From Streptomyces sp. rh34 (GTDB lineage Bacteria > Actinomycetota > Actinomycetes > Streptomycetales > Streptomycetaceae): 37,673 bases of DNA. The stretch covers positions 1 to 37,673 of the forward strand of contig NZ_NTGZ01000043.1 in NCBI RefSeq assembly GCF_002551245.1, given 5' to 3'. Both the position numbers and the translations under genes were made by a program. Under the pieces are notes generated by a model. It did not search any database. It saw nothing but the letters and a program-made list of their open reading frames with translations, and was not told the origin of the DNA. Below, piece after piece: positions 9,363-17,836 of the stretch. Every line of letters starts with the position of its first letter. The first letter of the stretch is position 1.

Positions 9363-9399
9363 GCGTGTGTGCTCTTTCCGCAGGTGAGGGGGTGGAGGG

Positions 9400-10245
9400 T
9401 CAGCCCTTGGTGGCGCCGGACGTCAGCCCGGCCACCAGATACTTCTGGCCGAGGACGGCGGCGAGGACGACCGGCACGGTGATGAGGGAGGCGGCGGCCA
9501 TCAGACCGCCCCAGTCCGTGCTCGCGTAGGAGATGAAGTTGAACAGGGTGACCGGCACGGTCTGTGTCCGGTCGTCGGAGAAGACCAGCGCGAACATGAA
9601 GTTGTTCCAGCTGAAGACGAAGGCCAGCAGCGACGCGGTCGCCGTTCCCGGGGCCGCGAGCGGCAGCGAGATGCGCCAGAACGCGCCGAAGGCGCTCAGC
9701 CCGTCGGTGCGGGCGGCCTCCTCCAGCTCGACCGGCAGCCCCGCGAAGAAGCTGATCATGATCCACATGATCAGCGGCACCGAGACGAACATATGGCTGA
9801 GGACCAGCACCGTGTAGGAGCCGACCAGGCCCATCCGTGCGAACAGGTAGTACCAGGGCACGAGCAGCGAGATCGCCGGGACGATGCGCGCGACGAGGAT
9901 GACCGAGCCGGTGCGGTGCATCGAGAACCGGCCCACCGCCCAGGCCGCCGGTACGGCGATCACGGCGGAGAGCACCGTCGAAACCACCCCCACCAGCAGG
10001 GAGTTGCCCATCGACCGCACGATCTGCCCGGCCTCGACGACCGCGCGGAAGTTGTCCAGCGTCGGGGTGAACCACAGCCCGACCGAGGGATCCGTGACCT
10101 GGACGTTGGTCTTGAAGGCCGCGGCGAACATCCACACGAGCGGCAGCGCGAAGACGAGCGTCACGACGGTGATCGCGGCCCCGCGCAGCCATGACCCGTA
10201 CGGCCGTCCACGCCGGGGGCGTGCGGGGGAGAGGGTGGCACTCAT
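9400..10245 (-). CDS. Carbohydrate ABC transporter permease (CUT1, MalG-like)
   Basis: A 281-residue integral membrane permease beginning [15 protein letters not shown], with about six hydrophobic segments. The binding-protein-dependent EAA loop is visible as [27 protein letters not shown], which docks on the ATPase. The start at 10245 overlaps the previous stop (ATGA) and has GGAAGGAAG as RBS. It pairs with the upstream MalF-like permease to form the channel. No ATPase gene is in the operon; in Streptomyces such CUT1 systems usually share the multipurpose ATPase MsiK encoded elsewhere. Given manD next door, the cargo is probably a hexuronate, an aldonic acid or an oligosaccharide containing one. 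Confidence 0.92.
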   Translation of the reverse strand: MSATLSPARPRRGRPYGSWLRGAAITVVTLVFALPLVWMFAAAFKTNVQVTDPSVGLWFTPTLDNFRAVVEAGQIVRSMGNSLLVGVVSTVLSAVIAVPAAWAVGRFSMHRTGSVILVARIVPAISLLVPWYYLFARMGLVGSYTVLVLSHMFVSVPLIMWIMISFFAGLPVELEEAARTDGLSAFGAFWRISLPLAAPGTATASLLAFVFSWNNFMFALVFSDDRTQTVPVTLFNFISYASTDWGGLMAAASLITVPVVLAAVLGQKYLVAGLTSGATKG

Positions 10246-11234
10246 GTGTTCTTCCTTCCGCCCCGGCGGCGCAGCAGCACCACGACACCGATGATGAACA
10301 GCGTGAACAGGACCAGGACGGCGGCGGCCAGGCCGTACTCCTGGTAGTCGAAGGTGAGCCCGTAGGCGTAGACGTTGAGGGTCTCCACCTCGAAGTCCGA
10401 ACCGCCGCCCGCGCCCTTGGTGGCGTAGAGGATGTCGAACGTCTTCAGGGCGTCGACGGCGCGCAGCACCAGCGCGGTGGCGAGCGTCGGCCCGAGCATC
10501 GGCAGGACGACGTGCCGGAAGCGCTGCCAGGCGTTCGCGCCGTCGACCAGTGCGGCTTCCTCCGGCTCCTCGGGCAGCGTGGTCAGGCCGGCGAGCAGCA
10601 GCAGCGTCATCATCGGAGTCCACTGCCACACGTCGATGAGCATCAGCGTCGGCAGCGACTGCCCGACCGAGCCGAGGAACTCCTGCCGGGGCACGCCGGC
10701 CGCTTCGAGCAGGTGGTTGGCGATGCCGTTCGTGGGATCGAGGATCAGCAGCCACAGGATGCCGATCGCGACCGGCGTGGCCAGCAGCGGAATGATGAGC
10801 ACGGTACGGACCCAGCGCATCCCCCGGAACGGCTTGCGCATCAGCATCGCCAGGGCGAGCCCGAGCACCGTCTCCAGCACCACCGCGCCCACGGTGAACA
10901 CCAGGGTGCGACGGGCGGCGGGCCAGAAGCGGCGGGTGTCGCCCAACGCGTCGGTGAAGTTGCGCAGACCGACGTGGGCGCTGTCGGCGTTCACCGCCCC
11001 GAAGGCGTCGGTGAGGCTGAGATTCAGCGTGAAGACCAGCGGGAAGACGATCATCAGGCCGACGAAGAGCAACGCCGGGGTGAGCATCGCCCACCTGAGC
11101 CGCCGGTTGGCCTGCTCGAACGTCCGCTGCGCTCGCCCCGTCCCGGGCGATGCCGGGTCCGAAGCGCGGTGGGTGGCAGGGACGTCCGAGCCCCGGGTGG
11201 CTTCCGCGACGCCGGTGGTCTCGGTGGCGGACAT
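10242..11234 (-). CDS. Carbohydrate ABC transporter permease (CUT1, MalF-like)
   Basis: A 330-residue permease starting MSATETTGVAEATRG, with a cytoplasmic N-terminal extension of about 45 residues before the first membrane segment (WAMLTPALLFVGLMIVFPLVF). The EAA loop reads PEEAALVDGANAWQRFRHVVLPMLGPTLA. Its start overlaps the stop of the binding-protein gene and its stop overlaps the next permease start, both as ATGA, so the three transport genes form a tightly coupled unit. It forms the transmembrane channel with the following gene. The membrane-side motifs are clear; the transported sugar is inferred from manD. Confidence 0.92.
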   Translation of the reverse strand: MSATETTGVAEATRGSDVPATHRASDPASPGTGRAQRTFEQANRRLRWAMLTPALLFVGLMIVFPLVFTLNLSLTDAFGAVNADSAHVGLRNFTDALGDTRRFWPAARRTLVFTVGAVVLETVLGLALAMLMRKPFRGMRWVRTVLIIPLLATPVAIGILWLLILDPTNGIANHLLEAAGVPRQEFLGSVGQSLPTLMLIDVWQWTPMMTLLLLAGLTTLPEEPEEAALVDGANAWQRFRHVVLPMLGPTLATALVLRAVDALKTFDILYATKGAGGGSDFEVETLNVYAYGLTFDYQEYGLAAAVLVLFTLFIIGVVVLLRRRGGRKNT

Positions 11235-12553
11235 CAGGACTCCTTGTGGCGGTTGTCGCGTACGAGGAACTCGGCGAACTCGGCGTCCGCGTCGCGCGCG
11301 ACCGGCCGTACGGACTCGCCGAGGATGCCCGCGACCAGCGGCCGGCCGACGATGTCCCGGGCCCTGCCGACCTGGAGGACCCGGGGCCGGTCGTACCCGA
11401 CGCCGCGTTCGGCGTTGAGCCGCATGGCCTCGGCGAGTTCGGGCGGGAAGGCGGCCAGGGTCTTCGGGTCGGACCACACCGAGGAGCGGGCGCCGGGTAT
11501 GCCCTCGGACTGGAGCGCGGCGGACATCTCGGGCCCGGCCGCCCACCTGATGAACTCCCAGGCGTCGTCGCGCAGACGGGAGAAGGTGTTGATGCCGAGA
11601 CTCCAGGAGGGGATGTTGTGCGGCCGGGCCCCGGCCGCCCCGGCGGGGAAGGGGGCGAAGCCGACGCTCTCGCGCACCCGGGAGACCTTCGGGTCGAGGA
11701 AGCTGCTGTAGATCGCGTCGGCGTCGATGAAGAACGCCGCCTTGCCCTGCGCGAAGATCGGCATCGCCTGTTCGAGGCTCATGTTGGTCGCCCCGGGCGG
11801 CCCGGAGCCGGCCAGCAGGCGACCGTAGTAGGTGTAGGCGGCGACGGCCTCCGCGCTGCCGATCCCGGACTTCCCGTCCACGACGAAGTCACCGCCGTGC
11901 GAATAGAGGAAGCTCGACCACTGGGACACCGCGCCGCTGCGCTGCCCCCGGCCGACATAGCCGTAGAAGCCCTTGTCCCGGCGGGTCAGCTCCCGCGCGG
12001 CCTCCATCAGCGCCTCCAGGGTGCGCGGCGGCCCGCCCAGGTCCTCCACCAGGTCCTTGCGGTAGTAGAGGGCCGGGCGTTCGGTCACCACCGGGACGCT
12101 CAGCACCTTCCCGGCCGTTGTCGACGCCTCGCGCGGCGCCTCCTGGAAGTCGTCCCAGGCGAACCGGTCATCGTCCGCGAGCCGGTCGCCGAGGTCGGCG
12201 AGCCAGCCGTTGTGGCCGAAGAGCAACTGCTCCTGGAGCGCGCGGACCATCATCACGTCCACGTCGGTGCCGGAGGCGTTGAGCTTGACGTTGTAGCTGC
12301 TGGCGAGCTGGTCGGCGGTGAGCAGCGTCATCGAGACCCGCCGCCCGATCCGCTCCTCGAACTACGCGGTGCGGCGCTTGACCGCCTGGGACCAGACGTG
12401 GTTGATCGCCATGATCCGCAACGGAGCGTCGGCCGAGGGCTTGCCGCCCCCGCCCGAACAGGCGCTCAGCGCTCCCGCCCCGGCGGCCGCCGCGGCCCCT
12501 GCGGCGAGCCTGCCGAAGGCACGCCGGCTCAGGAGCTGGCTGCTCGTGGACAT
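11234..12553 (-). pseudogene. Sugar-binding lipoprotein of the ABC transporter, interrupted by in-frame TAG
   Basis: An extracellular solute-binding protein (family 1) of about 439 residues if read through. The N-terminus MSTSSQLLSRRAFGRLAAG has a Tat-type twin-arginine motif (SRRAFGR) followed by the lipobox LSAC, so the product would be a Tat-exported lipoprotein. After RIMAINHVWSQAVKRRTA comes a TAG at 12362-12364. The same frame continues with FEERIGRRV and the full body of the protein to 11234. No frame change is needed: changing TAG to GAG (Glu, usual before FE in this family) restores the gene. Either this is a real nonsense mutation that would disable uptake, or a base-calling error. 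Downstream permeases and manD look intact. Confidence 0.85.
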
Positions 12554-12610
12554 CCTCGTCCTCGTTTCTCTGCGGTACGTGTTGCCTGCCGGCCCTCGGG
12601 GGACCGGACT

Positions 12611-12644
12611 GGTCCGACCTGGTCCAACTGGTAGGACCAGTTGG
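12611..12644. promoter_or_regulatory. Candidate GntR/FadR-type operator pair upstream of the transport operon
   Basis: A perfect 9-bp inverted repeat (CCAACTGGT, 3-bp spacer AGG, ACCAGTTGG; 12624-12644) contains GGTAGGACC (12630-12638), matching the FadR-subfamily half-site pattern GGT-N3-ACC. A second GGT-N3-ACC (GGTCCGACC, 12611-12619) lies 19 bp away, about two helical turns. Both lie just upstream of the binding-protein start at 12553 and downstream of the GntR gene, so they are the likely binding sites for that regulator. Confidence 0.7.
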
Positions 12645-12843
12645 TATACGCGGGACCGTAACAGCAGGGGAGCCTCCCCGACCAGACCCTGAAGCAAAGA
12701 TTCCGCCTGCCGGACGGGCTGGGCGGCCCGGACGGGCCGGCGGGTGCGGGCCTGGCCGGGGCGGGGCGGAGTACGGGTCGGGCGGTCGACCCGGTCGGGC
12801 CGCCCAGCCTCCGGATGATCCCGTCCGGATGACCGCTACCGGA

Positions 12844-13662
12844 CTACCGTCCCGGAGGCGTCCGGCGGTCCTCGGCCCGGTTCAGCAGCGTCTCGATGTG
12901 GTTGCGTGCCATCGTGTCGACCTGGACGTCGAGATCGGCCCCGTACGTCCGCAGGCCCAGCATCAGGTGCTCCCGCATCCGCGCGCAGGCGAGGTCCACG
13001 TCCCGCGCCTCGACCGCCTCGAAGATCTCCGGGTGGTGCGGTACCCCGGGCTCGCCGATCGACGGATCGGAATTCGACCGGAGCATCATCTCGAACATCA
13101 TCCCGCCGATCGAGGACAGCATGATCCTCAGAACCGGGTTCTTGCTGGCCACGGCGATGGCCTCGTGGAAGTCCATGTCCGCCTGGGCCTTGACCACGAC
13201 GTCGGTGGCCGACTCCAGGGCGTCCCGGGCGGCCCGCATCGCCGCGATGTCCTCGTCCGTGGCCCGTTCGGTCGCCAGCCGGACCATCTCGACCTCCAGC
13301 GGGATCCGCGCCTCGATGAGCTGCCGGACCGTGGGCCGGCCCGCCCGGTACAGAGCGTCGTACCCCCGGGCCTGGCCCGACGACTGCTCGCGGACGAAGG
13401 AGCCGCGTCCCGGAGCGACTTCGATCAGATGCTGGGCCTCCAGCCGCCGCAGCACCTCGCGCACGACGTTCCGGCTGGCGCCGAACTGGGCGGCGAGTTC
13501 CCGTTCGGAGGGGAGCTTCGTGCCGACGGCGATCTGGCCGGAGCGGATGTCGTGCTCCAGTTCACGGGCGATGCGCTCCGTCAGGAGCCCGCGCCGGGCG
13601 GGGTCAGCGACCGGACCCGGCCGCGCGGAACCCGACGGGGAGGAGGGGGCGGGCGGCTGCAT
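12844..13662 (-). CDS. GntR-family (FadR subfamily) transcriptional regulator
   Basis: A 272-residue regulator. The winged helix-turn-helix is at about residues 30-90 (ITV-like start GLLTERIARELEHDIRSGQI, then LPSERELAAQFGASRNVVREVLRRLEAQHLIEV and GRGSFV). The C-terminal all-helical FCD effector domain has the metal/ligand residues in DMDFHEAI and HPEIFEAVEARD with a later H in REHLM. FCD-type regulators respond to organic acids such as hexuronates, fitting the adjacent manD operon. It is transcribed in the same direction, about 290 bp upstream of the binding-protein gene, with operator-like sites between them. The N-terminal 20 residues are Pro/Ser/Gly-rich and the true start could be slightly further in. 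Confidence 0.93.
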   Translation of the reverse strand: MQPPAPSSPSGSARPGPVADPARRGLLTERIARELEHDIRSGQIAVGTKLPSERELAAQFGASRNVVREVLRRLEAQHLIEVAPGRGSFVREQSSGQARGYDALYRAGRPTVRQLIEARIPLEVEMVRLATERATDEDIAAMRAARDALESATDVVVKAQADMDFHEAIAVASKNPVLRIMLSSIGGMMFEMMLRSNSDPSIGEPGVPHHPEIFEAVEARDVDLACARMREHLMLGLRTYGADLDVQVDTMARNHIETLLNRAEDRRTPPGR

Positions 13663-13717
13663 GATCGCAGCGTACAGGCCGGTCGCGGCCCGGCGGGCAT
13701 CCCCGGCACCGGCCCCG

Positions 13718-13841
13718 GCGCGAGGGGGCGGCGGCGTGCGACGGAGGCCGGAACAGGTGCCTGTCTCTTATACACATCTAGATGTGTATAAGAGACAGGC
13801 GCGAGGGGGCGGCGGCGTGCGACGGAGGCCGGAACAGGTGC
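13718..13841. repeat. 43-bp direct duplication flanking an adapter (assembly artefact)
   Basis: Bases 13718-13760 and 13799-13841 are identical (both run from gcgcgaggggg to ggaacaggtgc). Between them is exactly the 38-bp double adapter at 13761-13798. The simplest reading is that two adapter-tailed reads ending at the same fragment were joined; removing 81 bp gives the natural sequence. No gene crosses the site, which is 56 bp upstream of the GntR start. Confidence 0.93.
13761..13798. other. Head-to-head Tn5/Nextera mosaic-end adapter pair (contaminant)
   Basis: CTGTCTCTTATACACATCT (19 bp) is followed directly by its reverse complement, giving a perfect 38-bp palindrome. This is the Tn5 transposase mosaic end used in library preparation, not a genomic element. 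Its translations produce the database contaminant peptides SYTHLDVYKRQ and MCIRD in overlapping reading frames. Confidence 0.97.
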
Positions 13842-13988
13842 CGCGCGCCGCCGAGACCTCGCCGGCGCTTCGTATGCGTTCTGCGAGCTCCGTCCCCTTC
13901 TCCACGTGCTTGCACGGTTCTTGCCGTGTGGCATCGCCTCCGGCGGTGCCGCGATACTGCGACGAGCCGTTGACCCGAAAGGACCCAC

Positions 13989-15257
13989 GTGACGCACCAA
14001 CTCTCCGCAACCACCCGGCTCGGCCTTGGCGGCGTGGCGCTTCTGCTCGTCCTCGCCGGCCCCACCCTGCCCGCCGCGGCGGCCCCGGCGGACACCGCCC
14101 ACACCCCCACGGCGGCGACCGTCGAGGAACAGCGCCTCGACCGGGCCGCCCCGCGCGAGATCCTGCGGCGGAGCGGATTCGACGCCTTCGCCCCGGCCTT
14201 CGAGCGTGCCCTGCGGGGCTCCGGCGGCTACGCGCAGGCGGAGCGAACGGTGACCCGCCACGCCTCGGCACTGTGGAAGCGCGCCGTGGACCGCGCCCAG
14301 GGCCGCGGACCCGCCACGGGCGACCTGAGCCGGGGCGACGACCGCCCGCTGTACTGGGCCCGACTCGCGCTCAGCCGCGAACTGCGCGCGTGGACACCCC
14401 GGTTCGTGCTCTCCGACGAGCAGCGCGGGGCGTTGCACACCGCCCTGGAGACCTCCTCGCGCGGCCAGGACGACATCCGCTTCCCGGGGCACCGCGTGAA
14501 GCGGGTCCTCGTCACCGGCTTCGACCCGTTCACGCTGGACAGGGACGCCCGGATCGGCAATCCCTCGGGCGCGAGCGCGCTCGCCCTGGACGGCACCCTG
14601 GTACGGACCGCCGACGGGCCGGCCCGGATCGAGACCGCCGTCTTCCCGGTGCGCTGGACGGACTTCGCGGAGGGAACCGTCGAGCGGGTGCTCGCCCGCC
14701 ATCTGCCGCACCTGGACCTGTTCACCACCGTCAGCCAGGGCCGCCAGGGCCGTTTTGACGTGGAGCGCACCAACGGCGCCTGGCGCGGCGGCTTCCCCGA
14801 CAACGAGAACGAGACGAGTACCGGGACCGTCCCCGTCGACGACCCCGGCTCACAGCCGCAGTGGACCACGACCACCCTCCCGTACCGTCAGCTCGTCGCA
14901 GCGGAAACGGGCCCCTTCCCCGTGTACGACAACACCGAGGTCACCGAGATACCGGCAGGCGGCACCCAACCGGTGACCAGGCCGGACGGACCTACGCCCG
15001 GCTCGGCGTCGAGGGCCGGAGGCGGCGGCGACTACCTCTCCAACGAGATCGCCTACCGGGCCACCCTGCTGCGCGACCGGCTGGGGTTGCCGGAGCTGCC
15101 GGGCGGTCATCTGCACACGCCGGTCCTGCGGTTCGGCGCGGAGAACACGAACCCGCAGACGGGCGCCGTCACCGACCCGGACTTCGAGCGCAACCGCTCG
15201 GACATCGTCAGCCAGGTGGGCGAACTGGTGAGGACGGCGGTGGGGGAGGCGGACTGA
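13989..15257 (+). CDS. Secreted pyroglutamyl-peptidase I-like (C15) protein with Ser at the Cys position
   Basis: A 422-residue protein starting at GTG 13989 (RBS GAAAGGA). A signal peptide (LGLGGVALLLVLAGPTLPAAAAPA) is followed by a roughly 130-residue helical region of unknown function. The C-terminal half resembles pyrrolidone carboxyl peptidase: VLVTGFDPF near residue 175, then NPSG, then VER with the catalytic Glu (E259). Next come YLSNEIAYR and GGHLHTP with the catalytic His (H376). Classical enzymes have YLCN with the nucleophilic Cys; here it is Ser351. Ser-to-His spacing (25) matches the usual 24. It may be a Ser-dependent hydrolase or an inactive relative. The export signal is also unusual for a family that is mostly cytoplasmic. 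A strong hairpin follows the stop. Confidence 0.8.
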   Translation: MTHQLSATTRLGLGGVALLLVLAGPTLPAAAAPADTAHTPTAATVEEQRLDRAAPREILRRSGFDAFAPAFERALRGSGGYAQAERTVTRHASALWKRAVDRAQGRGPATGDLSRGDDRPLYWARLALSRELRAWTPRFVLSDEQRGALHTALETSSRGQDDIRFPGHRVKRVLVTGFDPFTLDRDARIGNPSGASALALDGTLVRTADGPARIETAVFPVRWTDFAEGTVERVLARHLPHLDLFTTVSQGRQGRFDVERTNGAWRGGFPDNENETSTGTVPVDDPGSQPQWTTTTLPYRQLVAAETGPFPVYDNTEVTEIPAGGTQPVTRPDGPTPGSASRAGGGGDYLSNEIAYRATLLRDRLGLPELPGGHLHTPVLRFGAENTNPQTGAVTDPDFERNRSDIVSQVGELVRTAVGEAD

Positions 15258-15287
15258 AGCACCGCGGCTGCGGCTCGGCTCCGCCGC

Positions 15288-15310
15288 GGGCCGGCAGCGG
15301 GTGCCGGCCC
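15288..15310. terminator. Intrinsic terminator-like hairpin
   Basis: GGGCCGGCA, a 5-nt loop and TGCCGGCCC form a perfect 9-bp stem between two convergent genes, 31 bp after the upstream stop. It could serve both strands. Confidence 0.65.
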
Positions 15311-15354
15311 GCCCCGCTGCCCGGCACGGTCACCGCTGGCCTTGGCGCTACGGG

Positions 15355-16053
15355 TTACGGGAAGGTCGGGAACGTAGGCGGCGTCGCCGCGCCCGGGACG
15401 TAGTCGAAGTCGGGCGTGAGCGTGCCGAAGAGGCTGCCCGCGCGCGGAGCGGTGGCTCCGGTGGCCGCCGCGAAGAGGTCCGCGGCTTCCTGGGTGACGT
15501 AGAACGGCGCCTTCTTGATGCGGAAGCCCGTGGGGCTCGGGCGGGCGCCGGCCATGACCTCGACGTAGGTGGACTCGGCGATCACCACTTCCTCCAGGAG
15601 CTTCTTGCCGTCGATCGATACGCCCGCCGAGTAGGCGGGAGTCGGCATGACGCGGATGAACGTGGACTTCAGGGTGATGGTCTTGCCGGACTCCTGGTGC
15701 CGGATCCTGAGGCCACCGGGATAGAAGATGCGCCCCTTGGAATCGAGCCCGTCACCGGCCGTCGAACCGATGGGCATGCTGAAACCCCGGCCGTCGGCGT
15801 CCATCACGAACGGGCTGATGGCCTCCAGGGCGATGCCCTCGCGCTCCATCCAGGCGAGGGTCTCGTCACCGATCGCCACCTGGGCATCTCCCCACGGGGA
15901 GATGTAGGCGCCCGGCAGCGGCGCGGCGGCTGCCGTTGTGATGGCGCCGGCCGGCTGCTGGGCGGCCGCTCCGGATGACGTCAGGCCGAGCGGGACGGAG
16001 AGCGCGGCCACGGCGGCCACGGCGATGAGACGGCGGATCGCGTGCATACCCAT
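15355..16053 (-). CDS. Secreted protein of unknown function
   Basis: A 232-residue protein with a clear Sec signal peptide (MHAIRRLIAVAAVAALSVPLGLTSSGAAA, cleavage after AAA or AQQ) and no further membrane segments. MGMHAIRR gives two close ATGs; neither has a strong RBS. The mature part has PGAYISPWGDAQVAIG, then FYPGGLRIRHQESGKTITLKSTFIRVMPTP and IDGKKLLEEVVIAES, which reads as a beta-rich domain, and ends in a Pro/Thr-rich tail (PPTFPTFP). The stretch 'YPGGLRI...KSTFIRV' is faintly like HtaA-type haem-binding domains, but not enough to name it. It stands alone, convergent with the peptidase-like gene and divergent from the DUF4331 operon. Confidence 0.75.
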   Translation of the reverse strand: MGMHAIRRLIAVAAVAALSVPLGLTSSGAAAQQPAGAITTAAAAPLPGAYISPWGDAQVAIGDETLAWMEREGIALEAISPFVMDADGRGFSMPIGSTAGDGLDSKGRIFYPGGLRIRHQESGKTITLKSTFIRVMPTPAYSAGVSIDGKKLLEEVVIAESTYVEVMAGARPSPTGFRIKKAPFYVTQEAADLFAAATGATAPRAGSLFGTLTPDFDYVPGAATPPTFPTFP

Positions 16054-16306
16054 GGAGGGTTCCAGTCTGTGGGGAGGGTGGGGAGGCGTCGGATGCTCTT
16101 CCCCGGAGTGGCCACGAACGCGGGAACAGGACAGAGTTCGGCGTCGGGATGATGCTGCGGTCGAAGATCGACTTCGTGGTGAGTATGCCTATCGATGCAT
16201 GGTTTTGCGACCATGCGGGGTGGTCGTTAGCCCATTCGATGGGAAAGTGCCACGCCGCGAGTGGTGCGCGACGCGGAGCAGTCACTCCAAGATCACCGGC
16301 GCCGTT

Positions 16307-16336
16307 GGCTGTTGCGACTCCCCTCCCGCAACAGCC
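16307..16336. promoter_or_regulatory. Perfect inverted repeat immediately upstream of the DUF4331 operon
   Basis: GGCTGTTGCG and CGCAACAGCC are perfect 10-bp arms separated by 10 bp, ending just before the RBS (TGGAG, 16338-16342). It could be an operator with TTGC/GCAA cores or a leader hairpin controlling translation. The rest of the 295-bp gap (16054-16348) is relatively AT-rich around 16150-16230 and probably holds the promoters of the two divergent genes. Confidence 0.5.
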
Positions 16337-16348
16337 CTGGAGACTCGC

Positions 16349-17836
16349 GTGCCCGGAACTCCCAGAACGTCCGTGACCAGCTCATCGGCCCGTCCACGCT
16401 TCGCTCTCCTCGCCGCTACCACGGCGGCGCTCACCGCAGCAGCCCTGTGCGGGCAGTTCATGGGCATCGGCCAAGCGGGCGGGCACATCGACGCCCCTTC
16501 GACCGTGCTGGACTCCCCGGCGGACCTGACCGACGTGTACGCCTTCACCAGCCCGGACGACGCGGACATGGTCACGCTCATCGCGAACGTGCGCCCCTTC
16601 CAGGTCCCCGGCACCGCGGCCAACGCACTGGTGGACTTCCCGTTCGCGACCGGCGCCCGGTACGAGATCCACACGGACGCCGACGGCGACGGGGCGCCCG
16701 ACACCACCTACCGCTGGACCTTCCGGGACGAGGACCGCAGGCCCTTCGGGGTGGGACCGAAGGTCGGGCCGCTGCCGGTCAACTCGCTCGACGACCGGTC
16801 GCTCGGCGTACGCCAGAGGTACACCCTGGAAAAGGTCGAGGCGGGCGGCGCGGGCCGGACGCTCCTGAAGGACGCGATCGCCTCACCCACCCACACCGGT
16901 CGGACCCTGATGCCCGACTACGGCAAGCTGCGGAAGCAGGCGACCCACCAACTGCCCGGCGGAGGGCGGACCGTGGCGACCCAGGCGGCGGAGGCGTTCA
17001 AGGCGGACACCCAGGTCTTCGGCCTGTACACGGTCGGGACCAGCGGACCGGTACCGGGATGGCTGCCCGACGCCCAGCCGCTCTCGGCACTGAACGTGAA
17101 CAGCCTGATCCTGCAGGTCCCCAAGAAGGAGATCGCCCTGAAGGGCGACCCGGAGCGCAACCCGGTCGTCGGCGTGTGGGCGTCCGTCTCCCGGCAGGGC
17201 GCGAACCTGGACCGCAGCCTTTCGCAGCAGGCACCGACCTTCCGCCAGGTGTCCCGGCAGGGCACCCCGCACCTCGCGTTCGCCCTGTTCGGCTCCACCG
17301 TCGGCCTGGCCCGACCCGGCGGGCCCGAAGACCGCTTCCAGGCACGTCAGCCGAAGGACGACCACCTGGAAGGAGACTTCCTGGCCGCCACCCTCGACCC
17401 CGTACCGCCGCACCGGATCGAGAGGGCCCAGGGCCGCACAGCACCGGCCACCCCGCGCCGCGACATCCAGGCCCTGTTCATGAAGGGCATCGGCAAGGAC
17501 AACGGAGCCACGTTCGGCTTCGACCTCAACACCCACACGATGAACGCCGACGCCGACCCAGAGCGCATCGTGCTCGCCGAGCAACTGCGCCTGAACCTCG
17601 GCACCCCCGTCACCGCCGACCCGAAGATCCACGGTGTCCTCGACGGCGATCTCCAGGGCTTCCCGAACGGACGGCGGCTCAACGACAACATCGACGGGCC
17701 ACTGATCCGCATGCTGGAGGGCGAGCCCGCCGGGCCGTCCGCCGCGCACCTGCTTCCGCGGCCGGTCCTCAGTCTGCAACCCGCCGACGCGCAGACCACC
17801 TTCCCGTACCTCAATCTGCCCCACGCGGGCCCGTGA
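16349..17836 (+). CDS. DUF4331 family secreted protein
   Basis: A 495-residue protein from GTG 16349, chosen for the RBS TGGAG 7 bp upstream and because the signal peptide then begins sensibly (PRFALLAATTAALTAAALCGQFMGIGQA). The mature protein starts GGHIDAPSTVLDSPADLTDVYAF, the hallmark of DUF4331, and continues with VTLIANVRPF, YRWTF, GPVPGWLPDAQPLSALNVNSLILQVPK and GVWASVSRQ. Family members are exported proteins of unknown biochemical role, often beside metal transport genes. The stop overlaps the next GTG (GTGA), so it is translationally coupled to the TPR lipoprotein and lies in one operon with the NicO transporter. Confidence 0.9.
   Translation: MPGTPRTSVTSSSARPRFALLAATTAALTAAALCGQFMGIGQAGGHIDAPSTVLDSPADLTDVYAFTSPDDADMVTLIANVRPFQVPGTAANALVDFPFATGARYEIHTDADGDGAPDTTYRWTFRDEDRRPFGVGPKVGPLPVNSLDDRSLGVRQRYTLEKVEAGGAGRTLLKDAIASPTHTGRTLMPDYGKLRKQATHQLPGGGRTVATQAAEAFKADTQVFGLYTVGTSGPVPGWLPDAQPLSALNVNSLILQVPKKEIALKGDPERNPVVGVWASVSRQGANLDRSLSQQAPTFRQVSRQGTPHLAFALFGSTVGLARPGGPEDRFQARQPKDDHLEGDFLAATLDPVPPHRIERAQGRTAPATPRRDIQALFMKGIGKDNGATFGFDLNTHTMNADADPERIVLAEQLRLNLGTPVTADPKIHGVLDGDLQGFPNGRRLNDNIDGPLIRMLEGEPAGPSAAHLLPRPVLSLQPADAQTTFPYLNLPHAGP

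Noticed and set aside
13761..13798. Transposon inverted repeat with target-site duplication
   Set aside because: The sequence is exactly the Tn5 mosaic-end library adapter, no transposase is present, and a copy also ends the contig.
13581..14271. Several open frames containing SYTHLDVYKRQ or MCIRD
   Set aside because: They read through the adapter and are artefacts overlapping real genes.
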